Source of the DNA: Allomuricauda sp.
GTDB lineage: Bacteria > Bacteroidota > Bacteroidia > Flavobacteriales > Flavobacteriaceae
Length of the DNA: 48,956 nt
NCBI GenBank assembly: GCA_017795045.1
Contig: CP051244.1
Coordinates: forward strand, 1,621,724 to 1,670,679
Reading direction: 5' to 3'
Shown piece by piece: positions 43,391 to 48,956 of the stretch. The notes below the pieces were generated by a model. The model was not told the DNA's origin and did no database searches. It saw only the letters and a program-made list of their open reading frames with translations. Within the stretch, counting starts at the first letter, position 1, and every line of letters starts with the position of its first letter. Both the position numbers and the translations under genes were made by a program.

Positions 43391-43942
43391 ATGGTCATTA
43401 AAGTCAAAAATATGGTATGCGACCGCTGCAAGAGCGTTTTGAAAGATGAATTTCAAAAGGCTGGCATTGTCGTGGCAAAAATGGATTTGGGTGAGATTCA
43501 ATTCTTGGATGATGCCTTGCATCGCATGGATGATATACGAGGGATTCTGGTCAGAAATGGGTTTGAGCTGATCGAGAACCCGAACGATACCCGCATCGCA
43601 GAAATTAAAAAGCATGTACTCATGGCTTTGAACCATGGGGTGGACCGGAATCTCTCGGAGTATCTGTCCGACAAAATGAAAAAGGAATATTCGGTGCTGA
43701 GTAAACTCTTCAGTGCCACAGAGGGGATGACCATTGAAAAGTTTTTCATCAGACTCAAAATTGAAAAGGCCAAGGAACAGATACAAATGGGAAACAAAAC
43801 CTTCTCGGAGATTGCCTATGATCTAAACTATGCCAGTGGCAGTCATTTGGCCAAACAGTTCAAGGCCATAACCGGAATGTCCATGGGGAAATATCAAAAG
43901 CTTCAGCAATGGGACAGAAAAGCTTGGGACCAAATTGTATAA
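43391..43942 (+). CDS. AraC-family regulator with an HMA-like metal-sensor domain
   Basis: The 183-aa protein has an N-terminal ferredoxin-like, HMA-type region (about residues 1-70). It begins VIKVKNMVCDRCKSVLKDEF, with Cys10 and Cys13 in the CxxC position of copper chaperones. The C-terminal AraC domain (about residues 85-175) shows the helix SVLSKLFSATEGMTIEKFFIRLKIEKAKEQIQ and the second HTH TFSEIAYDLNYASGSHLAKQFKAITGMSMGKYQ. It fits a one-component sensor in which Cu+ or a similar metal on the CxxC alters DNA binding. It sits in the middle of the metal operon, directly before copA, where a dyad lies at 43971-43985. Confidence 0.88.
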   Translation: MVIKVKNMVCDRCKSVLKDEFQKAGIVVAKMDLGEIQFLDDALHRMDDIRGILVRNGFELIENPNDTRIAEIKKHVLMALNHGVDRNLSEYLSDKMKKEYSVLSKLFSATEGMTIEKFFIRLKIEKAKEQIQMGNKTFSEIAYDLNYASGSHLAKQFKAITGMSMGKYQKLQQWDRKAWDQIV

Positions 43943-43970
43943 CAATTAACCAAAATTGTAAAAGTAGTTG

Positions 43971-43992
43971 ACCGGAGGATACGGTAGTTTCG
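43971..43992 (+). promoter_or_regulatory. Candidate copA promoter with a 15-bp dyad
   Basis: ACCG...CGGT ends frame a 15-bp interrupted dyad (43971-43985). It abuts a -7-like TAGTTTCG (43985-43992) that lies 17 nt before the copA ATG. A TTG precedes the dyad directly. Operator function is inferred from position only. Confidence 0.4.
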
Positions 43993-44009
43993 ATTTAAAA
44001 ACAAAAACA

Positions 44010-46505
44010 ATGAAGCACACCTATCACATACACGGAATGACCTGCAACGGATGTAGGGGCCACGTGGAGAAAACCCTTTCCGAGGTTGACGGGGTGGTTT
44101 CCGCTGAAGTCAATTTGGAAAAGGCCGAAGCCGTGATTGCCATGAAGGAACATATTCCCTTGGAACGGTTTCAACAAGCTTTGGAAAAGGATGGGGGAAG
44201 GTACAGTATACATATGCCCGGTCATCACCATCCACCCCAACCGAAAGAAAAACCCGAAGTGAAAAATGGAACTGGGGTATTTTACTGTCCCATGCATTGC
44301 GAAGGGGACAAAACCTATGACCAGCCCGGTGATTGTCCGGTCTGTGGAATGGATTTGGTGGAGGAACAGAATTTATCCGCTTCCTCTTTGGAACAATGGA
44401 CCTGCCCCATGCACCCGGAAATTATTCGGGACGAACCCGGCAGCTGTCCCATCTGTGGAATGGATTTGGTCCCAAAAAAACCAGATCTTTCAGAAGAGGA
44501 GAAAACGTATAAAAAATTGATCAAAAAATTCTGGCTGGCCTTGGCATTTACCCTGCCCATTTTTTTGATTGCCATGAGTGAAATGGTGCCCAACAACCCA
44601 TTGTACACCATGTTGCCGCAAAAGTATTGGAACTGGGTCCAGTTTGCCCTTTCCCTGCCCGTGGTCTTTTACGCCACTTGGATGTTTTTTGAACGGGCCT
44701 TCAGAAGTATCAAGACCTGGAACCTGAACATGTTCACCCTCATAGGTATCGGTGCCGGGGTGGCTTGGACTTTTAGTGTTTTTGGGATGCTATTTCCGGA
44801 TTTCTTCCCGGAACAGTTCAAAACAGAAGCTGGAACAGTGCATGTGTACTTTGAGGCGGCAACAGTCATCCTTACACTGGTGCTTTTGGGTCAGGTATTG
44901 GAAGCCAGGGCCCATAGCAAGACCAATTCTGCCGTAAAGGAGCTATTAAAGCTTGCCCCAAACGAAGCGGTCAGGGTAGTCAACGGGGAAGAGAAGGAAG
45001 TACATATCGATGACATTCAGTTAGGGGATATTTTGCGGGTAAAGCCCGGGGAAAAGATTCCTGTGGATGGTGTGGTTATGGAAGGTCAGACCGCCATAGA
45101 CGAGTCCATGATCACGGGCGAACCCATTCCTGTGAACAAGGAAAAAGGAGATAAGGTAAGCAGTGGTACCATCAACGGGAATACATCCTTCTTGATGAAA
45201 ACCGAGAAAGTGGGGTCGGACACCCTATTGTCCCAAATTATCAAAATGGTGAACGATGCCAGTCGCAGTAGGGCACCTATCCAGAAATTGGCCGATACCG
45301 TATCTGGATATTTTGTGCCCATTGTTGTGGCCATTGCCGTGGTCACTTTTGGCGTGTGGGCCATTTGGGGACCAGAGCCGGCCTATGTATATGCGTTGGT
45401 CAATGCCATCGCTGTATTGATCATTGCCTGTCCTTGTGCCCTTGGATTGGCCACGCCCATGTCTGTAATGGTAGGCGTGGGCAAAGGAGCCCAAAATGGC
45501 GTACTCATAAAAAATGCCGAAGCTCTTGAAAGGATGAACAAGGTGGATACCCTTATTGTGGACAAGACCGGAACCATTACCGAAGGGAAGCCTACCGTTG
45601 AGAAAGTTGGGACATTTGGGGGTAATGAAGAGAACACGGTTCTGCAATACATGGTTTCCTTGAACAATCTTAGCGAGCATCCCTTGGCTCAGGCCACTGT
45701 GAACTTCGGAAAAGAAAAGAATATTGATTTTTTAAAAGCTGATGGATTTGAAGCTGTTACCGGAAAAGGGGTCCAAGGAACTGTAAATGCAAAGAAGACC
45801 GCTTTGGGTAACCGTAAGATGATGCAGGAAGTAGGTGTAGAAGTGTCCGAAGCAATTGAAAATGAGGTGCAAACCTATCAGAAACAAGGAAAGACCGTGT
45901 CCTATTTGGCCATCGATGGAAAAGCGGTGGGTTATGTGGTTATTGGAGATCGTATAAAGAAAACTAGTGCAAAGGCCATTAAGGCGCTACAGGATAAAGG
46001 TGTGAGTGTGATCATGCTTACCGGCGACAACCGGGATACCGCTCAAGCCGTGGCCAATGAACTTCATTTGTCCGACTTTGAAGCGGGGATGTTGCCAGAG
46101 GACAAACTTAAAAAAGTGTCGGAACTGCAATCCCAAGGTAGGGTGGTGGCCATGGCAGGAGATGGTATCAACGATGCCCCGGCATTGGCTAAAAGTGATG
46201 TTGGGGTTGCCATGGGGACAGGTACCGATGTGGCTATGGAAAGTGCCTCCATTACCTTGGTAAAAGGAGATTTGCATGGTATTGTCAAAGCATTCAACCT
46301 GAGTGGTGCCGTCATGGGCAATATCAAGCAAAACCTGTTCTTTGCCTTGGTGTACAACACTTTGGGGGTTCCTATCGCCGCGGGAGTGCTCTATCCATTT
46401 TTTGGGTTGTTGCTCTCTCCCATGATAGCGGCCTTGGCCATGAGCTTTAGCTCCGTATCGGTCATTGCCAATGCACTCAGACTTCGAACTAAATCAATCG
46501 ACTAA
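44010..46505 (+). CDS. copA: Copper/silver-exporting P1B-type ATPase
   Basis: I choose the ATG at 44010 (831 aa), which starts at the HMA domain. Order: HMA domain with GMTCNGC (Cys12, Cys15); a His-rich linker (GHHHPP); and two heavy-metal-binding modules (residues 93-114 and 132-153, CPMH...CPVCGM and CPMH...CPICGM). Then eight membrane helices, the actuator TGE (369-371), the ion-site CPC at 474-476 in [13 protein letters not shown], and the phosphorylated Asp518 in [15 protein letters not shown] hinge motif and the last helix pair follow. The CPC motif and C-terminal MSFSSVSV helix indicate Cu+/Ag+ specificity (P1B-1). It exports cytosolic metal to the periplasm for CusCBA. A longer start at 43968 lies inside the presumed promoter. 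Confidence 0.95.
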   Translation: MKHTYHIHGMTCNGCRGHVEKTLSEVDGVVSAEVNLEKAEAVIAMKEHIPLERFQQALEKDGGRYSIHMPGHHHPPQPKEKPEVKNGTGVFYCPMHCEGDKTYDQPGDCPVCGMDLVEEQNLSASSLEQWTCPMHPEIIRDEPGSCPICGMDLVPKKPDLSEEEKTYKKLIKKFWLALAFTLPIFLIAMSEMVPNNPLYTMLPQKYWNWVQFALSLPVVFYATWMFFERAFRSIKTWNLNMFTLIGIGAGVAWTFSVFGMLFPDFFPEQFKTEAGTVHVYFEAATVILTLVLLGQVLEARAHSKTNSAVKELLKLAPNEAVRVVNGEEKEVHIDDIQLGDILRVKPGEKIPVDGVVMEGQTAIDESMITGEPIPVNKEKGDKVSSGTINGNTSFLMKTEKVGSDTLLSQIIKMVNDASRSRAPIQKLADTVSGYFVPIVVAIAVVTFGVWAIWGPEPAYVYALVNAIAVLIIACPCALGLATPMSVMVGVGKGAQNGVLIKNAEALERMNKVDTLIVDKTGTITEGKPTVEKVGTFGGNEENTVLQYMVSLNNLSEHPLAQATVNFGKEKNIDFLKADGFEAVTGKGVQGTVNAKKTALGNRKMMQEVGVEVSEAIENEVQTYQKQGKTVSYLAIDGKAVGYVVIGDRIKKTSAKAIKALQDKGVSVIMLTGDNRDTAQAVANELHLSDFEAGMLPEDKLKKVSELQSQGRVVAMAGDGINDAPALAKSDVGVAMGTGTDVAMESASITLVKGDLHGIVKAFNLSGAVMGNIKQNLFFALVYNTLGVPIAAGVLYPFFGLLLSPMIAALAMSFSSVSVIANALRLRTKSID

Positions 46506-46508
46506 ATA

Positions 46509-47222
46509 ATGGTAAAACGACAAACAGCAATCAAAATTCGAAAGACCCACAGGTACTTGGGAATCTTTTTGGGGATTCAATTCCTGATGTGGACGATCAG
46601 CGGGATGTATTTCAGTTGGACGGATATTGATGAAATCCATGGAGATCATTTCAAAAAAATGCCGCCCAAGGCCACATCCTTTACCAATCTTTTGGGTACG
46701 GACAGTTTGAATGGGGTCAAAGGGATTGCATCCATGGAGCTTTTGGAGATTGCTGGTCGGCCCTATTATTGGATCAATGGGGCACAGTTGTTCAATGCCA
46801 AAACTGGGGAGCAAAAAGAAAGTGTAACCAAGGAAGAGGCGCTGCAAGTGGCGGCCAATCATATGCGCGCTGACCTTAAGGTCAGCTCCATTGCCCAGAT
46901 TAATGAAGTAGGGCCACATCACGAGTATCGAGGAAGACCCTTGCCCGCCTATGAAATTTCGTATGGCACATCGGAAGAATTAAAGGCTTATGTGGCCCTG
47001 GACAATGGGGCATTTCAAACGGTACGGCACAGGGATTGGCGTTGGTTTGATTTTTTGTGGATGACACACACCATGGACTATCAAGGACGGGATGATTTCA
47101 ATACCCTACTGCTCAGGGGGTTTTCTTTATTGGGACTGATTACGGTATTGAGTGGTTTCCTGCTTTGGTTCACGTCTTCCCCATCGGTTCGAAAAAAAAT
47201 GGTTAAACGAAAAAATAAATAG
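46509..47222 (+). CDS. PepSY-domain membrane protein of the metal locus
   Basis: The 237-aa protein has an N-terminal membrane helix (THRYLGIFLGIQFLMWTISGMYFSW), two PepSY-like periplasmic parts and a C-terminal helix (LLLRGFSLLGLITVLSGFLLWF). The PepSY-like parts are around SVTKEEALQVAANHM and PAYEISYGTSEELKAYVALDNGAFQTVR. A basic tail follows. The layout is a half-size version of PepSY-TM iron or heme reductase-like proteins, and conserved histidines (His14 in KTHRYLG, and MTHTMDY) could bind heme. It starts 3 nt after copA and ends 1 nt before the cusB ATG. A role in metal reduction in the periplasm is a guess. Confidence 0.85.
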   Translation: MVKRQTAIKIRKTHRYLGIFLGIQFLMWTISGMYFSWTDIDEIHGDHFKKMPPKATSFTNLLGTDSLNGVKGIASMELLEIAGRPYYWINGAQLFNAKTGEQKESVTKEEALQVAANHMRADLKVSSIAQINEVGPHHEYRGRPLPAYEISYGTSEELKAYVALDNGAFQTVRHRDWRWFDFLWMTHTMDYQGRDDFNTLLLRGFSLLGLITVLSGFLLWFTSSPSVRKKMVKRKNK

Positions 47223-47223
47223 C

Positions 47224-48956
47224 ATGAAAAAGAATATTGTATATGTTGGAGTAGCGGCCGTGGTTGGACTTCTTTTAGGATATCTGATTTTTGGTTCAAG
47301 TTCTGGGGATGGGAATTCTACCGATGGGCATGATCACAGCAATGAAATGGCATCCGATCAAATGTGGACCTGTTCCATGCATCCACAGATCATGCAGCCG
47401 GAACCTGGCGATTGTCCTATCTGTGGTATGGATTTGATTCCGGTAGGTTCTTCGGATGTAGGTCTTGCCATGGGACAGATAAGAATGTCCAGCAATGCCA
47501 TGGCACTTGCTGGTGTGGAAACGGTGACCGTGGGTGCTGGGATGACAGGGGAAGGCCGTGTGAAGCTCTCTGGAAAAGTGGCTATCAACCAAGAAGCGGA
47601 TGCCGTGCAATCGGCCTACTTTAATGGGAGGATTGAAAGACTCAACATCAATTTTGAAGGGGAAGAAGTAAGAAAAGGACAACAACTGGCCACCATCTAC
47701 TCTCCCGAGCTGGTCGCGGCACAACAAGAATTGATTACGGCGGCCAATTTGAAGGCTTCCCAACCAGCACTTTATGCGGCGGTCCGGAATAAGCTTACAT
47801 TTTGGAAACTGTCTGAAAATCAAATCAATGAAATTGAAAGTTCTGGGAAGGTGCGTGAAAACTTCCCGGTATATGCCAATGTTTCAGGAGTGGTTTCGGA
47901 AATCATGGTCGAAGAAGGTGATTATGTAAGCACTGGTTCACCTTTGGTAAAAGTGGCCAATTTAAATTCGGTTTGGGCCGTGTTTGATGCCTACGAGAAC
48001 CAATTGTCGCTGCTCAAGAAAGGACAAAACCTTGAGGTGCTGACAAAGTCGTACCCCAATGAAACTTTTAATGCGAAAATTTCCTTTGTGGATCCCTTGT
48101 TGAACAGTTCCACGAGGACTCTTGAGGTGCGTGCGAATCTGGATAACAGAAAAGGGTTGCTGAAACCGGGGATGTTTGTCACGGCCGAAATCCAATTGGA
48201 GAACGATACGGAAACGGAGACACTTACCGTTCCGGAAAGTGCGGTTCTTTGGACTGGGGAACGCTCTGTTGTTTATGTAAAGCCAAATTCAGGAGAAGGC
48301 ATCTTTGAGATGCGCGAAGTGACCTTGGGGAATTTGGTCAATGGTAATTATATAGTGGTTTCTGGATTGAGTTCAGGTGAGGAGGTAGTGACCAAGGGGA
48401 CGTTTACCGTGGATGCCGCTGCGCAACTCCAAGGAAAAAAATCCATGATGAACAAAAGTGGGGGAAGAACCATGACCGGACATGAAGGGCATGGAGCTGG
48501 AATGCAAATGGATATGGAAATCTCAAAAGAAGCCAAGACAGCATTTGACTTATTGTTGGATCCGTATCTTAAACTAAAAGATGCCTTGGTGGCTTCCAAT
48601 ATGGAACAGGTACAACAATTTGCCAGTGAGGGGATGGAGAATGCCAAACAAATTGCTGCCATAGAAATGGATGAAAAGACAAAGATTCATTTTTCGAAGA
48701 TTGGGAATCAATTCGCGGCTATTGGTTCAGAAAGTGACTTGGACGGCCAACGGAATCATTTTGTCCAATTGTCGGAAAGCATGATACTGATTGGAAGTCG
48801 AATAACCGGAATGGGTAAAAAACTGTATGTACAACAATGTCCCATGGCCAATCAAAATAACGGGGCAAATTGGCTGAGTCTGGACGAGGAAATCAAAAAT
48901 CCATATTACGGTGAAGCCATGTTGAAATGCGGAAGCACAGTTGGTGTAATAAACTG
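47224..48956 (+). CDS. cusB: CusB-type RND periplasmic adaptor, cut by the right edge
   Basis: The open frame runs from the ATG at 47224 to the window end (577 complete codons, no stop). A membrane anchor (VGVAAVVGLLLGYLIF) is followed by a heavy-metal-binding module (CSMH at 50-53, CPICGM at 64-69). Then come the barrel-sandwich and helical hairpin parts of a membrane-fusion protein (SAYFNGRIERLNINFEGEEVRKGQ; IYSPELVAAQQELITAANL) and beta-barrel strands (ANVSGVVSEIMVEEGDYV; LKPGMFVTAEIQL). From about residue 430 a DUF3347-like helical domain is fused (AFDLLLDPYLKLKDAL; YVQQCPMANQNNGANWLS). It bridges CusA and the TolC channel. Only a few residues should be missing. Confidence 0.93.
   Translation, partial: MKKNIVYVGVAAVVGLLLGYLIFGSSSGDGNSTDGHDHSNEMASDQMWTCSMHPQIMQPEPGDCPICGMDLIPVGSSDVGLAMGQIRMSSNAMALAGVETVTVGAGMTGEGRVKLSGKVAINQEADAVQSAYFNGRIERLNINFEGEEVRKGQQLATIYSPELVAAQQELITAANLKASQPALYAAVRNKLTFWKLSENQINEIESSGKVRENFPVYANVSGVVSEIMVEEGDYVSTGSPLVKVANLNSVWAVFDAYENQLSLLKKGQNLEVLTKSYPNETFNAKISFVDPLLNSSTRTLEVRANLDNRKGLLKPGMFVTAEIQLENDTETETLTVPESAVLWTGERSVVYVKPNSGEGIFEMREVTLGNLVNGNYIVVSGLSSGEEVVTKGTFTVDAAAQLQGKKSMMNKSGGRTMTGHEGHGAGMQMDMEISKEAKTAFDLLLDPYLKLKDALVASNMEQVQQFASEGMENAKQIAAIEMDEKTKIHFSKIGNQFAAIGSESDLDGQRNHFVQLSESMILIGSRITGMGKKLYVQQCPMANQNNGANWLSLDEEIKNPYYGEAMLKCGSTVGVIN

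Noticed and set aside
37602..48956. The metal-efflux locus as a recently acquired mobile island
   Set aside because: No integrase, transposase, tRNA junction or flanking repeat is visible, and base composition and codon style look like the neighbours. The right border is outside the window, so transfer cannot be shown.

Overview
The window looks like chromosome from a marine Flavobacteriaceae bacterium (Bacteroidota); a Muricauda/Flagellimonas-type genus is a guess from gene style only. Support for the phylum: a SusC/SusD pair, a CarboxypepD_reg-like domain on SusC, GYDIA-family and HYC_CC_PP-family proteins, class II HMG-CoA reductase, and promoters of the Bacteroidota form (TTG or TTTG, about 19 nt, TAnnTTTG). 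I see no phage, insertion sequence, CRISPR array or rRNA. Coding density is high and no gene-free stretch exceeds 300 bases.

Layout. (1) 1-60: tRNA-Phe(GAA), minus strand, cut by the left edge. (2) 161-7946, plus: coaX, an outer-membrane barrel protein, a TPR-like secreted protein, an LptC lipoprotein, a small membrane protein, a CNNM/CBS/CorC protein and a PpiD-type foldase. Most are cell-envelope genes. (3) 8001-14455, minus: a short membrane-anchored AraC-family regulator, susC, susD and an orphan secreted protein. (4) 14625-17597, minus: class II HMG-CoA reductase, GYDIA-family GHMP kinase and a subclass B1 metallo-beta-lactamase lipoprotein. (5) 17780-21527, plus: dipeptidyl peptidase IV and a POT peptide transporter. 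(6) 21524-26320, minus: surE, a 95-aa membrane protein, lpxB, an NlpC/P60 lipoprotein and comEC. (7) 26523-29742, plus: a tail-specific S41 protease and a DNA/RNA endonuclease. (8) 29739-36928, minus: purH, mreB, mreC, mreD, mrdA and rodA, the rod-shape elongation machinery. (9) 37019-37471, minus: a GAF/fRMsr-like protein. (10) 37602 to the right edge, plus: a copper/silver-type efflux locus with a HYC_CC_PP protein, CusA, TolC-type CusC, a metal-binding lipoprotein, an HMA-like/AraC regulator, CopA, a PepSY protein and CusB, which is cut by the right edge.

How the parts work together. The metal locus combines cytosolic export (CopA) with a tripartite RND pump (CusCBA). A short Cys-Pro-Met-His...Cys-Pro-x-Cys-Gly-Met module recurs four times in three of its proteins. 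The mre/mrdA/rodA genes supply wall elongation. DPP IV and POT form a simple route for releasing and importing dipeptides. The most original observation is a 32-bp element, 29/32 identical, found twice: upstream of the AraC-type regulator (14541-14572) and upstream of the orphan secreted gene at the far end of the SusCD locus (8638-8669). Each copy contains two TTnACGRA half-sites exactly 21 bp apart, the phasing expected for an AraC-family operator. Second is the complete B1 metallo-beta-lactamase active site encoded 28 bp behind mevalonate-pathway genes.
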